This document shows positions 8,118 to 17,087 of a DNA stretch of 45,017 nt, one piece after another. The stretch is taken from NCBI GenBank assembly GCA_021826505.1, contig JAKAZV010000007.1, forward strand, positions 1 through 45,017, in the 5' to 3' direction. Positions within the stretch are counted from its first letter, which is position 1. Each line of letters starts with the position of its first letter. The position numbers and the translations under genes are program-made. The stretch is from Acidobacteriota bacterium (GTDB lineage: Bacteria; Acidobacteriota; Terriglobia; Terriglobales; SCQP01). Under the pieces are notes generated by a model, which was given only the letters and a program-made list of their open reading frames with translations, was not told the origin of the DNA and ran no database searches.

Positions 8118-9047
8118 TTATAAATTTGAGTCTTTAACCCACCGATACTTGCCTTGCGTAAATTCCACTCGCGCCCAGGGCCATTCGGGGTCATGGGTGA
8201 AGATCATGAGCCAGTTTTCCCGGCGCGCCCGCTCCAGCACACGGTGTTTGCTGGCGATCGCGGCCAGCGGATCGAGATCGAAGGCCGTAATCCAGGTGGG
8301 CTGCAAATGCCAGTGCGTCGGCAGCAGGTCGCCCAGGTAGCAGGCGGTTTCCCCGGCGGAATGAATGATTACAATCTGCTGATGCCGCGTATGTCCGGGT
8401 TGAACTTCCACTTGGATCCCGGGCGCCAGCTCACGCTCGCCCTCCAGAAGAATCATCTGGCCGTCGCTCACCAGCGGATCATAATTATCCGACAAATAGC
8501 TGATGCGGTCGCGCTCGTGTTGTTCGCGGGCATGCTCCCATTCGCCCCGCTGCAGGTAATAGCGCGCGCGGGGAAAGGCCGCCCGCACCCGGCCTTCGGC
8601 GTCGCGCACCGTATTCCAGCCGCAATGGTCGAAATGCAGGTGGGTATTCACCACCATGTCCACGGTCTCGGGAGCGGTTCCCGCCTGCGCCAGACGGGTT
8701 AAAAAATCTCTTTGCGGGTCCACCTGCCAGATGGCCCGCTGGCGGTCATTTAATTTATTCCCCGCCCCGGTTTCGATCAGAATATTGCGTCCCTCGCCCG
8801 CCGCGGCTTCTGGATTCAGGCGGATCAGCAGGGAATTCATGCCCAGCCACAGCCGGTTTTCGGCATCGGCTTTCGTCACCTTGCTCCATAAGCTCTTGGG
8901 CGCCACGCCGAACATCTGACCGGCGTCGAGGGCATAGGTCCGGTCGGTAATAAAGATCAGTTCATACTGGCCCAGCTTGCGGATTACCGGCGCGGCGGCG
9001 CCGCACCATGCGGATTCAGACGGCGGATTGGAAACTTCGGTATTCAC
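8118..9047 (-). CDS. Metallo-beta-lactamase-fold hydrolase
   Basis: 309 residues from a GTG at 9047 with only a weak GAAGA upstream. The zinc-binding motif HLHFDH (His136, His138, Asp140, His141) is intact. Further metal ligands are expected in QPGHTRHQQ and LGDLLPTHWH. A final His is in IFTHDPEWPW. The overall pattern matches single-domain MBL hydrolases of the YtnP/AttM lactonase-like group, but the substrate cannot be deduced. There is no signal peptide, so it is probably cytoplasmic. It begins 39 bp after the end of mfd on the same strand and is probably part of the mfd transcript. No functional link to transcription-coupled repair is known to me. Confidence 0.85.
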   Translation of the reverse strand: MNTEVSNPPSESAWCGAAAPVIRKLGQYELIFITDRTYALDAGQMFGVAPKSLWSKVTKADAENRLWLGMNSLLIRLNPEAAAGEGRNILIETGAGNKLNDRQRAIWQVDPQRDFLTRLAQAGTAPETVDMVVNTHLHFDHCGWNTVRDAEGRVRAAFPRARYYLQRGEWEHAREQHERDRISYLSDNYDPLVSDGQMILLEGERELAPGIQVEVQPGHTRHQQIVIIHSAGETACYLGDLLPTHWHLQPTWITAFDLDPLAAIASKHRVLERARRENWLMIFTHDPEWPWARVEFTQGKYRWVKDSNL

Positions 9048-9086
9048 GGTCTTCAGTTAAATGTCCCGCGGCAAGCGTTGATGCCG

Positions 9087-12000
9087 CTATACGGCCGTGG
9101 GCTGCGCCGGCCGCGCGCTGACTTGCGCGGCATTGGCTTGTAACGTCACGCTCAGCTCTTCCAGCATACGCCGGGCGGCATCCACCGGAGAAGCGCCCGC
9201 CAGCGGCAGCTTCAGCAGCCCTTGCGGGGTAAACTGCGCGCCCGGCGTGCGCCGGATCAGGGCGGCCAGGCTCTGCGGATCGAGTCCCGATTGCGCGGAA
9301 AAACGCGCCAGCAGAAAATCCCGCCGCCGCTCCAGGCTGAGAATGCCCAGCGCCCGCGCTCCCGCCTTGATTTCGGCATAAAGGAAAAGATTACGGGCTG
9401 CCTCGGGCGGGCGGCCATAGCGGTCGGTCAGCTCCCGCAGCACATCGTCGCGCTGGGCGGCGGTTTCGGCTTCGGCAATGCGCTTGTACATGCGCAGCCG
9501 CTGGGCTTCTTCGGCAATATAGCTTTCCGGCAGGCCAATATCGAGCCCGAGGTGAATCTGCGCCGGTCCGCCGCTTTCCGCCCTTTGCGGCTCGCCCTTT
9601 AATTCCCGCACCGTCTGCTCGAGCATGCGTATATACAGGTCAAAGCCCACGGCTTCGATATGGCCGCTCTGTTCGGCGCCCAGCAGATTTCCCGCCCCGC
9701 GCAGTTCAAGGTCGAGGGCGGCGATCTTGAAGCCGGCGCCCAGATCGCTGAACTCGCGCATGGCGGCCAGCCGCTTGCGCGCGATCGGCGTCAGCTCGCG
9801 CTGCCGCGGCGCCAGCAGATAGGCATAGGCGCGGCGGTTCGAGCGCCCCACCCGGCCGCGCAGCTGATACAGCTCGCTCAGCCCGAAGCGGTCGGCGTTT
9901 TCGATGATGATGGTGTTGGCCAGCGGAATATCCAGGCCGTTCTCGATGATGCTGGTGGAAACCAGCACGTCGGCCTCATGGCGGATGAACTGCAGCATGA
10001 TTTTTTCCAGCCCGGCGCCGGCCTTGCCGCTGTCCATCTGGCCATGGCCCACCACGATGCGCGCCGCCGGCGCCAGCTCCTGCAGCCGCGCCGCCGTCTC
10101 GAAGATCGAATCCACCCGGTTGTGCACGTAAAACACCTGGCCGCCGCGCGCCAGTTCGGTCTCCAGCGCGGTGCGCACAATCTCTTCGTCCCAGGCCGTG
10201 ACCACGGTCTGAATCGCCAGCCGGTCCTTGGGCGGGGTTTCGATCACCGAGAGGTCGCGCAGCCCGGCCAGCGACATGTTGAGAGTGCGCGGAATCGGCG
10301 TGGCCGACATCGCCAGCACATGAACCTCGCGCTTGAGCTGCTTCATGCGTTCTTTATGCCGCACGCCAAAGCGCTGTTCCTCGTCCACCACCAGCAGCCC
10401 CAGCGACGGCAGTTGCACATCCTGCGAGAGCAGCCGGTGCGTGCCCACCATGATGTCCACCTGCCCGGCCGCGGCCCGCGCAATGGATTCCCGCATCTGG
10501 CCCGGCGAGCGGAAGCGGCTCAGCATTTCAATCCGCAGGGGAAAGGCCGCGAAGCGGCGTTGAAAGGTTTCAAAATGCTGCAATGCCAGCACCGTGGTGG
10601 GCGCCAAAACCGCGACCTGGCGGCCCTCGGCGGCGACTTTGAACGCCGCCCGCATCGCCACTTCCGTCTTGCCGTAGCCCACGTCGCCCACCAGCAGCCG
10701 GTCCATCGGGCGCGGAGATTCGAGGTCGCGCCGCACGTCTTCGATCGCCCGCGCCTGATCTTCGGTCAGGGCGAAGGGAAACGAGTCGGCGAATTCCCGC
10801 TGCCAGTGTGAATCCTCGCCGCAGGGCTGAATGCTGATGGACTGGCGCGCGGCATAGAGCTTCAGCAGCTCGTCGGCCATGTCGCGCATGACCTTTTTCA
10901 CCCGGCTCTTGCGCTGCGCCCAGGCCGTGCCGCCGAGCCGGTCGAGCGCCGGCTCGGCGCCTTCGGCTCCTTCCGCCGAGCGGTATTTCTGCACCAGATC
11001 CAGGCGCGTCAGCGGCACATACAGCTTGGCGCGCTCGGCATATTCGAGCAGCATGAATTCGCCGGGTTCGCCGCTGTCGCCCGGGGTTTCCACCTGGGTC
11101 AGCCCCAGATAGCGGCCGATGCCGTGTTCCACGTGCACGACATAATCGCCGGCCTTCAGGTCGCGAAAATCGCCGAGAAAACTGCCCAGCCGGCTGGCCC
11201 GGGCCGGGCGTTCCGGAACCGCCGCTTCAGCTTCCGTTCGCCATAAATCGCCGGTGCCCAGAATGGAAATGCCCGCGCGCGGCAGCTCGAAGCCGCGCAA
11301 TAACTCGCCCGTGGCCAGCAGCAGGGGCGCGGCGTGCGTTTCCGGGCCGGGCGCATCGGCCGCGGACGGATCGAGTTCATAGGGCAGGGCATGCTCGCGC
11401 AACAGCTCGGCCAGGCGCTGCCGTTCGCCTTCATTTCCGGATAACAGCAGCAAGCGCCGGCCGCTTTCCGAATAGCGGCGCAACTGCGCCATCATGGCCT
11501 CCAGGCCGCCCGCGATCCGCGGCGCCGGACGGGAATGGATGCTCCAGCGCGGCCGGCTTTCGGCTGGCGGCAGCCGGCATCCGGCGGCGGCATCGCCGTC
11601 CGCGGGCAGGGCGGGGGTGGCGCGGCCGCGCAGCCGCTGCGTGCGCTGCTGCAATGCCACATCGGCCCGCAGCTCGTGAACCTCGGCCTCCAGATCGAGT
11701 TCTTCCAGCGCCAACTCGCGTAATTCAATGCCCGCCGTCAATTCGATGGCTTCTGAAACTTCCCCGGGCGTGTGAAAAATCCGCTCCGGCGCCGGAAATC
11801 GCGGGGCGGGGCTGGAGCTGATCTGGGATGCGCCGTCGGCTTTGAGTTGGGGGTCCGGCGCCGGGATCGCGTTGACCCGCGCCGCCCGGAGTTGCAGCTT
11901 TTGCCACCAGCGATTCAGCTCGCTCGCGACCGCCTCCGGCTCCAGTACGATCACCAGCGCGTTCGGATTGAGATCCAGAACGGAATGGCGCCAATTTTCC

Positions 12001-12833
12001 GCCGCCGGCGCCAGCACTTCCCAGCCCGGAAACAAAGCTTCGGCGGGCGCATAGTCATCGGAACTGACCGGCGATTGCATGAGCGCGCTCAGCTTGCGCG
12101 CCCGTTCGGCGGTGGGGCGAATTGGAGTCAGCGGCGGTATGGTCAACTGCTCGAGGTTCTGCGTGGAGCGCTGCGTGGCGGCATCAAAATAGCGCAGCGA
12201 CTCCAGCTCGTCGCCGAAAAATTCCAGCCGCGCCGGCTGCCCGGCCGCGGGACTGAAAATATCCAGCAAGCCGCCGCGCCGCGCGAACTGTCCCGGCATT
12301 TCCACCATGGGCGCGGAGCGATAGCCGGCCAGCGTCAAAAATTCGGTCAGGTTTTCAAGATCGTGACTTTCCCCCTGCCGCAGGCTGCGGCCGAGCTCGC
12401 GATATTCCGCCGCCGGCGCCAGCCGGGCCGCGATCGCCACCGCCGGCGCGACTAAAAAAGGCACGCCCCGCGCCGCCTGCCAGAGCGCGATTGCCTGCTC
12501 TTCCAGGATTTCTTCGTGCGGCGACAGCCCTTCGTAGGGGTCCACCTCGAAGGCGGGAAATACCAGCGCTTCCGGCTCGGCTTCGGTTTGGGTCGCGCGC
12601 TGCCAGACGGCAATTTCCTGCCTGCGCCGCTCGGCGCCGGCATTGTCGGCCGTGATCGCCACCACCGGCCGCGAGGTAATCCGGTGCAATAGAACCACCG
12701 CCAGCGACTGCGCGGCCGGCGTGAAGCCGCTGCCGGCCAGTCGCGCCCCTTCGGCCAGCGCCCGCGCCGGTCCATTGAGGCCCAGCGGCCGCGCCAGTTC
12801 CAATAAAAATTCCCGGGCTCGCGATGAACTCAT
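9087..12833 (-). CDS. mfd: Transcription-repair coupling factor Mfd
   Basis: 1248 residues. Mfd displaces RNA polymerase stalled at DNA damage and recruits UvrA. Domains in order: a UvrB-like N-terminal region (about 1-400; FPAFEVDPYEGLSPHEEILE), an RNA-polymerase interaction domain (about 575-650; GDYVVHVEHGIGRYLG, LEYAERAKLYVPLTRLDLV), and a RecG-like translocase with Walker A GDVGYGKT (Lys about 722) and Walker B DEEQ (Asp about 817). Motifs LAMSATPIPRT, STSIIENGLDIP and QLRGRVGRS follow, then the C-terminal autoinhibitory TRCF domain. An Ala/Arg/Pro-rich stretch around 400-445 is likely a linker insertion and partly explains the extra length relative to the roughly 1150 residues of E. coli Mfd. 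The upstream leader contains a hairpin (12846-12861). Confidence 0.97.
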   Translation of the reverse strand: MSSSRAREFLLELARPLGLNGPARALAEGARLAGSGFTPAAQSLAVVLLHRITSRPVVAITADNAGAERRRQEIAVWQRATQTEAEPEALVFPAFEVDPYEGLSPHEEILEEQAIALWQAARGVPFLVAPAVAIAARLAPAAEYRELGRSLRQGESHDLENLTEFLTLAGYRSAPMVEMPGQFARRGGLLDIFSPAAGQPARLEFFGDELESLRYFDAATQRSTQNLEQLTIPPLTPIRPTAERARKLSALMQSPVSSDDYAPAEALFPGWEVLAPAAENWRHSVLDLNPNALVIVLEPEAVASELNRWWQKLQLRAARVNAIPAPDPQLKADGASQISSSPAPRFPAPERIFHTPGEVSEAIELTAGIELRELALEELDLEAEVHELRADVALQQRTQRLRGRATPALPADGDAAAGCRLPPAESRPRWSIHSRPAPRIAGGLEAMMAQLRRYSESGRRLLLLSGNEGERQRLAELLREHALPYELDPSAADAPGPETHAAPLLLATGELLRGFELPRAGISILGTGDLWRTEAEAAVPERPARASRLGSFLGDFRDLKAGDYVVHVEHGIGRYLGLTQVETPGDSGEPGEFMLLEYAERAKLYVPLTRLDLVQKYRSAEGAEGAEPALDRLGGTAWAQRKSRVKKVMRDMADELLKLYAARQSISIQPCGEDSHWQREFADSFPFALTEDQARAIEDVRRDLESPRPMDRLLVGDVGYGKTEVAMRAAFKVAAEGRQVAVLAPTTVLALQHFETFQRRFAAFPLRIEMLSRFRSPGQMRESIARAAAGQVDIMVGTHRLLSQDVQLPSLGLLVVDEEQRFGVRHKERMKQLKREVHVLAMSATPIPRTLNMSLAGLRDLSVIETPPKDRLAIQTVVTAWDEEIVRTALETELARGGQVFYVHNRVDSIFETAARLQELAPAARIVVGHGQMDSGKAGAGLEKIMLQFIRHEADVLVSTSIIENGLDIPLANTIIIENADRFGLSELYQLRGRVGRSNRRAYAYLLAPRQRELTPIARKRLAAMREFSDLGAGFKIAALDLELRGAGNLLGAEQSGHIEAVGFDLYIRMLEQTVRELKGEPQRAESGGPAQIHLGLDIGLPESYIAEEAQRLRMYKRIAEAETAAQRDDVLRELTDRYGRPPEAARNLFLYAEIKAGARALGILSLERRRDFLLARFSAQSGLDPQSLAALIRRTPGAQFTPQGLLKLPLAGASPVDAARRMLEELSVTLQANAAQVSARPAQPTAV

Positions 12834-12845
12834 GCTGGTTCAGGC

Positions 12846-12861
12846 GCGGCAAAAACGCCGC
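12846..12861 (-). promoter_or_regulatory. Hairpin in the mfd 5' leader
   Basis: GCGGC and GCCGC pair around a 6-nt loop, ending 12 nt before the mfd ATG on the minus strand. No strong Shine-Dalgarno sequence is seen between the hairpin and the start. The role is unknown and the pairing could be chance in a GC-rich leader. Confidence 0.3.
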
Positions 12862-12998
12862 TTCTCTATTATGAGCAAGGCCAGGCCGGAGAGCGGCGAT
12901 CCCGCCGCGCTCCGAATCTACGATTGGGTCCATATCTGACCGCAAAGCCGCCCGAAGGCTGGCCACATAATGGATGCGCCGGGAGGCGCGCTCTTTTC

Positions 12999-13011
12999 TG
13001 ATCACGGATCA
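12999..13011. promoter_or_regulatory. Short palindrome between mfd and vapB
   Basis: TGATC-ACG-GATCA is a perfect inverted repeat in the 281-bp divergent region between mfd and the toxin-antitoxin pair. It could be an operator, since VapB antitoxins bind palindromes near their promoters, but it lies about 100 bp before vapB. The rest of this region shows a possible -10 (TATGAT, 13089-13094) and nothing else I can name. Confidence 0.25.
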
Positions 13012-13114
13012 AAGATGAAACAAAGCATAAGAGCATAAGTTGCTGAATGGCGCGGAAACGAGAGTAAGATTCCACGCTGCATTTGATGTATGATGATTGA
13101 TACAAGAAGAATTT

Positions 13115-13378
13115 ATGCGCACCACGCTGGCCATTGATGATGATGTGCTGCATGCGGCAAAAGAAATGGCCCGTATGCGGCATAAGACCCTGGGAGAAAT
13201 GATTTCCGTGCTGGCCCGTCAGGCATTGCAGCCTCCACAGATCCGGCGCCGGCTGCGCAATGGCGTCCCACTCCTGCCGGTTCGCCGTGGATCGCGCCCG
13301 GTAACCACAGACCTGGTAAACGAGTTGCGCGAGGAACTCTCCTGCCCCCGCGCTTTTTGCTGGACATTAACGTTCTGA
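13115..13378 (+). CDS. VapB-type ribbon-helix-helix antitoxin
   Basis: 87 residues from the ATG at 13115, behind AGAAGA. The N-terminus (MRTTLAIDDDVLHAAKEMA, then RHKTLGEMISVLARQAL) is a ribbon-helix-helix DNA-binding fold: a short beta strand with alternating residues followed by two helices. The C-terminal half (RRRLRNGVPLLPVRRGSRPV, then VNELREEL) is the type of tail that wraps the partner toxin. The gene overlaps the downstream PIN-domain gene by about 22 bp, which fits translational coupling of antitoxin and toxin. The antitoxin is expected to neutralise the toxin by direct binding and to repress its own promoter. The subfamily is not resolved. Confidence 0.8.
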   Translation: MRTTLAIDDDVLHAAKEMARMRHKTLGEMISVLARQALQPPQIRRRLRNGVPLLPVRRGSRPVTTDLVNELREELSCPRAFCWTLTF

Positions 13379-13779
13379 TCGCGCTGATGGACCCGGCGCA
13401 CATTCTGCATGAAAGAGCACATGTCTGGTTTGCGGCCACTGGCCAGCGCCGATGGGCAAGTTGTCCGCTCATTCAAAATGGGGTGATTCGCATTCTCAGT
13501 CACCCCCGTTATCCAAATACGCCCGGTCCGCCGGCCGCGGTCATGCCGCTGCTGGCAGATTTGATTTCCGCGCCAGGCCATGAATTTTGGCCCGATGATA
13601 TTTCACTGCTTCATTTGAAATGGACCCAGCGGCGGCATTTGCTGCAATCCGCCCAGATCACGGATGGATATCTGCTGGCGCTCGCGCTGGCCCATGGGGG
13701 AAAACTTGCGAGCTTCGACACTCATTTGCCGGTGCAAGCGGTTCTCCATGGAGCCGATGCCCTGCAGCTCATTCCATAA
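13357..13779 (+). CDS. VapC-like PIN-domain ribonuclease toxin
   Basis: 140 residues from a TTG at 13357, giving MLDINVLIALMD. A GAGGAA sequence lies about 20 nt upstream and sits better with a CTG at 13342, so the start is uncertain. The PIN-domain acids are present: Asp in LDINVLIAL at the N-terminus, Glu in HERAH, and Asp residues in QITDGYLLALA and KLASFDTH. PIN toxins of this class cut tRNA or rRNA when not bound by antitoxin. The gene follows and overlaps vapB, and a strong intrinsic terminator lies 14 bp after its stop. The pair sits between mfd and a GH31 gene with no visible integrase or flanking repeats. Confidence 0.85.
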   Translation: MLDINVLIALMDPAHILHERAHVWFAATGQRRWASCPLIQNGVIRILSHPRYPNTPGPPAAVMPLLADLISAPGHEFWPDDISLLHLKWTQRRHLLQSAQITDGYLLALALAHGGKLASFDTHLPVQAVLHGADALQLIP

Positions 13780-13792
13780 GCAAAGTGCGGCG

Positions 13793-13815
13793 AGCGGCGC
13801 AGCCGCTTTTTATTT
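13793..13815 (+). terminator. Intrinsic terminator of the vapBC unit (also copy 2 of the recurring hairpin)
   Basis: AGCGGC-GCA-GCCGCT is a perfect 6-bp stem followed by TTTTATTT, directly after the toxin stop codon. It overlaps the last codons of the convergent GH31 gene. On the minus strand the same element reads AAAA-GCGGCTGCGCCGC. Confidence 0.75.
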
Positions 13816-16173
13816 CGCCGCTAGCGGCTCCCGCACGCTCACCGGTTTTCCGTCGTACTGAATGGTTTGATCCGGATGGCGAGTCACCGCTTCTCCCACC
13901 CCATGGCCGGGGCGCACCCAGACGACGTGAAAAATCTGCTTTTGCAGCATGCCCGGATAGCTGCCCCGGCGCGCGCCGATGGTTAACGTGCGGCTGGCCT
14001 GATTCCACCGGATGGGAATCGTTTCATGCGCGCCATGCTCATAGGCATAAGTAATGCCATTGTCGTTATATAGATTGAAATGGCCGTTGGCCCCGGTATA
14101 GATGCGCAACTCGATCGGGTTTTCCGGCTTTTGGCTGGCGTACTGCAATTCCGGTCCCAGGGGGACAATGGCGCCCGCCCGCACATAAACCGGTTCCGTC
14201 GCCAGGCTGGTTCGGGTCACGATGAAATGACCGCCGGTGCGGCGCTTTCCGGTCCAGAAGCTGTACCAACGGGCCTGGGGCAGATAAACCGTCCACTGTT
14301 TCACATCGGGCTCCGTCACCGGGCTGACCAGCAGCGACGGGCCAAAGAGAAATTCATTTCCCGTGCGCCGTGCAATGGCATCGTGCCGGAAGTCCATCAC
14401 CAGCGGCCGCATCAGGCTGCCCGCGTGCCGCGTCACCCGCCAGGCTTCAGAGTAGATATACGGCAGCAGGCGATAGCGCAGCCGGTCATATTTCGTCAGA
14501 ATCGTCTGCGCCGCGCGGCCGTAGGACCAGAGTTCGTTATGGTTGGGAACCCGCGTGCCATGCACGCGCAGGATGGGACAAAACACGCCGTATTCGAACC
14601 AGCGCACAAAGAGCTTGCGATAGGCGGGTGAATCGGGATGGCCCATGAAAAATCCGCCGATATCGGTCGTCCAATACGGCAATCCGGAGATGGAATAGTT
14701 CAACCCGGCCGGAATCTGCCGCTGAAAGGCCAGCCAGTCGCTCAGCACATCTCCCGACCAGGCCACGGCCGCGTAGCGCTGGCTGCCGGCAAAGGCCGAA
14801 CGGGAAAGAATAAATACCCGCTTCCGGCTGGTTCGCCGCTGGCCGTCATAGACGCCCCGCACCTGCATCAGCGGGTAAAGGTTGGCATAGCGGGCGCCGC
14901 TGCCGATGGCCAGCCGGCGATGCCAGAGCAGCGTGCGGGTGCGGCTGCCCGGCTCATCGTCATCCAGCCACCAGGCATCAAATCCCCGCCGGAATAGCGC
15001 CTGTTTGATCTGATCCCAATAATAGTGCCGGGCCGCGCGGCTGGTCGGGTCGTACAGCGACATGCCCGCCTTGAAATAAGAGGGCGCGATGGCCGACGCC
15101 AGCAGCCAGCCATTTTTTTTCATCGTGTCGTACACCCGCGAACCGGGGTAAAAGTACGGCCACACCGAGATCATCACGTGAAAATGCTTCCGGTGGAGCT
15201 GCCGCATCATCGCCGCCGGATGGGGATAATGGGCATTGAACTGGAAGGAACCCATGTTGTTCCACCAGAACCAGTCCTGCACCAGGTTATCCACCGGAAT
15301 CTTCAGGCGGCGGTACTTGGCGGCGATATGCAGCAGTTCGGCTTGCGAGTTATAGCGGTTTTTTGACTGCCATAGTCCATAGGCCCAGCGCCCCAGCAGG
15401 GGCGCCTGTCCCGTCAGCCGGCGGTAATCGGCAACCACACGGTGCAGGCGCGGCCCATAAAAAAAGTAATAATCGAGCACATTGCCTTCGAGCGATCGCC
15501 AGTACATCGCATGCGTCAGCCGGTTGTTGAACCAGGTGGGCGAGGAACTGTTCCAGAAAATGCCGTAGCCGCGGCTCGAGACCAGCATGGGGATGGCAAT
15601 GTTGGTGTTGCCCTGGGTCAGCTTCACCGATTCGCCGTGATAATCCCAGACACCCGCCTGATGCTGGCCCAGGCCGTACAAACTCTCCGTGGATCCATAA
15701 ATGCCGGCATAGTCGAGCACATGCCAGGTGGTCCGGCCTTGAATCCGGGCCGGCTTCATGACCCGGGCGTTATCCATATAGAGCGGGGCATGACCCGGCG
15801 CCGCGAACATCAGGCTGCCCGATTTGCGGTTCAGAATCAGGCTGAGCCGGGCGGAGGCCAGAATAACCGCTCTGCGGTTCTGCCGCAGCCGCCACTTGAC
15901 CGGCGTCCAGTGCTGGGGCAGGACCACGTAGTTTTTATGCCGCTGAAAATTCCCCGTCGGCGAGTACTGGACGTGGGCAATCTGCGCCGTGTCGAAAACA
16001 ATGCGCAACGCCCCGGCGGCCTGCGTAGCCACGATGCCGCGCGGGATTTTTACCACCTTGCGCACTGGATTCAGCGGAATCCATTGGCCGGACAGCGGAC
16101 ACAGCAGCCCCAACAGGAGGGCAGATAAAAAAATCACCTGGCGATAGACAGAGTTGCGCTGGAGAAATGGCAT
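13810..16173 (-). CDS. Secreted GH31 glycosidase (alpha-xylosidase/alpha-glucosidase family)
   Basis: 787 residues with an N-terminal signal peptide (hydrophobic run VIFLSALLLGLLCPLSG). An N-terminal beta-sandwich precedes the catalytic barrel, which shows DNLVQDWFWWNNMGSFQF, MISVWPYF and the nucleophile motif DAWWLDDDEPGS (Asp about 404). The acid/base region is WSGDVLSDW (Asp about 475), followed by GLPYWTTDIGGF and an RVHGTR loop. Two C-terminal beta-sandwich domains complete the protein. The WWLD...EP form of the nucleophile motif is typical of bacterial GH31 enzymes acting on alpha-xylosides and related sugars; the exact substrate is not determined. There is no Tat signal or lipobox. It lies 72 bp after a LuxR-type regulator on the same strand, which may control it. 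The start lacks a strong ribosome-binding site. Confidence 0.9.
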   Translation of the reverse strand: MPFLQRNSVYRQVIFLSALLLGLLCPLSGQWIPLNPVRKVVKIPRGIVATQAAGALRIVFDTAQIAHVQYSPTGNFQRHKNYVVLPQHWTPVKWRLRQNRRAVILASARLSLILNRKSGSLMFAAPGHAPLYMDNARVMKPARIQGRTTWHVLDYAGIYGSTESLYGLGQHQAGVWDYHGESVKLTQGNTNIAIPMLVSSRGYGIFWNSSSPTWFNNRLTHAMYWRSLEGNVLDYYFFYGPRLHRVVADYRRLTGQAPLLGRWAYGLWQSKNRYNSQAELLHIAAKYRRLKIPVDNLVQDWFWWNNMGSFQFNAHYPHPAAMMRQLHRKHFHVMISVWPYFYPGSRVYDTMKKNGWLLASAIAPSYFKAGMSLYDPTSRAARHYYWDQIKQALFRRGFDAWWLDDDEPGSRTRTLLWHRRLAIGSGARYANLYPLMQVRGVYDGQRRTSRKRVFILSRSAFAGSQRYAAVAWSGDVLSDWLAFQRQIPAGLNYSISGLPYWTTDIGGFFMGHPDSPAYRKLFVRWFEYGVFCPILRVHGTRVPNHNELWSYGRAAQTILTKYDRLRYRLLPYIYSEAWRVTRHAGSLMRPLVMDFRHDAIARRTGNEFLFGPSLLVSPVTEPDVKQWTVYLPQARWYSFWTGKRRTGGHFIVTRTSLATEPVYVRAGAIVPLGPELQYASQKPENPIELRIYTGANGHFNLYNDNGITYAYEHGAHETIPIRWNQASRTLTIGARRGSYPGMLQKQIFHVVWVRPGHGVGEAVTRHPDQTIQYDGKPVSVREPLAAK

Positions 16174-16217
16174 AGCGAGTGAATCCGATCAGAAATAAGT
16201 TTTAATCAGCCGGGGTA

Positions 16218-16234
16218 AGCCGCGCGGAGCGGCT
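16218..16234. other. Hairpin between the regulator and the GH31 gene
   Basis: AGCCGC and GCGGCT pair around a 5-nt loop just after the regulator's stop codon on the minus strand. The stem is followed only by TTA and then mixed sequence, so it may be a weak terminator or processing site that uncouples the two genes. Confidence 0.35.
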
Positions 16235-16245
16235 GGACATGAATA

Positions 16246-17025
16246 TTAGTCTGCCACCAAAACCGGCCTGGAGTCCTGGGACGGCCAGTCCACCAGAAGG
16301 GCTTCCCGGCCGCGGCGCCGGTGTGGATGGGAAGACGGAAGCAGGCGGCGGGCGTGCTGTTCGGCGGTGCGGGCCAGCAGCCCCAAAGTCGCCAGGCCTA
16401 AATGGTCGAAGGTTCCGGCTTTCGGTTTGCTGACCGCCAGAATACAGAGGTGCTGTCCCAGCTTCATACGCACCGCCATCATGGCGCCTTTGCAGCCCAG
16501 GTTATTCCAGAATTTGCTCTCGGCTTTCCATTCCCCGCCCTGGGCCAGGCCGAACCCACTGGCCAGAACCGTTTTGAACAAGCTCGAAGGCAGCTGCAAA
16601 AGATTTTCGCCGTCGCCCCAGGCGGCAAGGGTCAAGGGCGATTCCTGAATCACGCGATAGAGCTCGCTCCAGTCGGCAAAGGTGGTTTTCACCGCGCCCG
16701 CGCACAGTGCTTTCACCATCGCATGCAGACTGCCGGATTGATTCAGCGTCTCCAGTGAAATCAGCAGATCACGGTTGAACTCCCGGCGCTGCGCCAGAAT
16801 GCGCATTTGCGGCGGCTCATAATATTTCAGCATTAATTCCCGGGCCGAATGCACCTGGGCCTTGTAGTAAATCTCCTTTAAATACTCCTTGACGGTGTGC
16901 TTGCTGATGCCAATATCCTCGGCAATATCCTCAATGCTTTTGGCCTTGCATACTTCCGCGATCACCTGGCATTCTCGTGGTGTAAATAGCTTGCCCCAAT
17001 CGGATTCCGCCATGCTCAATTTCAA
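16246..17025 (-). CDS. Transcriptional regulator with N-terminal LuxR-type HTH and C-terminal GAF-like domain
   Basis: 259 residues. A TTG at 17025 is preceded by GGAGG at 7 nt and was preferred; alternatives are an ATG at 17013 and a TTG at 17082. A LuxR/GerE-type helix-turn-helix sits at the N-terminus, about residues 12-68 (LFTPRECQVIAEVCKAKSIE, DIAEDIGISKHTVKEYLKEI, VHSARELMLKY). The remaining 180 residues look like a GAF-type sensor (ALCAGAVKTTFADWSELYRV, GAMMAVRMKLGQHLCILAVS). The domain order is the reverse of the usual LuxR layout. No quorum-sensing ligand motif or phosphorylatable receiver is present. Immediately upstream is a tandem 11-bp repeat that could be its own operator. The downstream GH31 gene is a plausible target. 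Confidence 0.8.
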   Translation of the reverse strand: MKLSMAESDWGKLFTPRECQVIAEVCKAKSIEDIAEDIGISKHTVKEYLKEIYYKAQVHSARELMLKYYEPPQMRILAQRREFNRDLLISLETLNQSGSLHAMVKALCAGAVKTTFADWSELYRVIQESPLTLAAWGDGENLLQLPSSLFKTVLASGFGLAQGGEWKAESKFWNNLGCKGAMMAVRMKLGQHLCILAVSKPKAGTFDHLGLATLGLLARTAEQHARRLLPSSHPHRRRGREALLVDWPSQDSRPVLVAD

Positions 17026-17087
17026 GGCTGCCCCTCCGTCCACTTTATGTACGAAGCTTAACCCTGGGTTGATTGACCCCAACCGCG

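Noticed and set aside
9660-10811. Plus-strand open frame of 383 codons inside mfd
   Set aside because: It is antisense to conserved Mfd motifs and has no domain signature of its own.
12976-12998. GCGCC-GGGA-GGCGC stem followed by GCTCTTTTCT on the plus strand, terminator-like
   Set aside because: No plus-strand gene lies upstream for it to terminate, and the T-tract is interrupted; probably chance.
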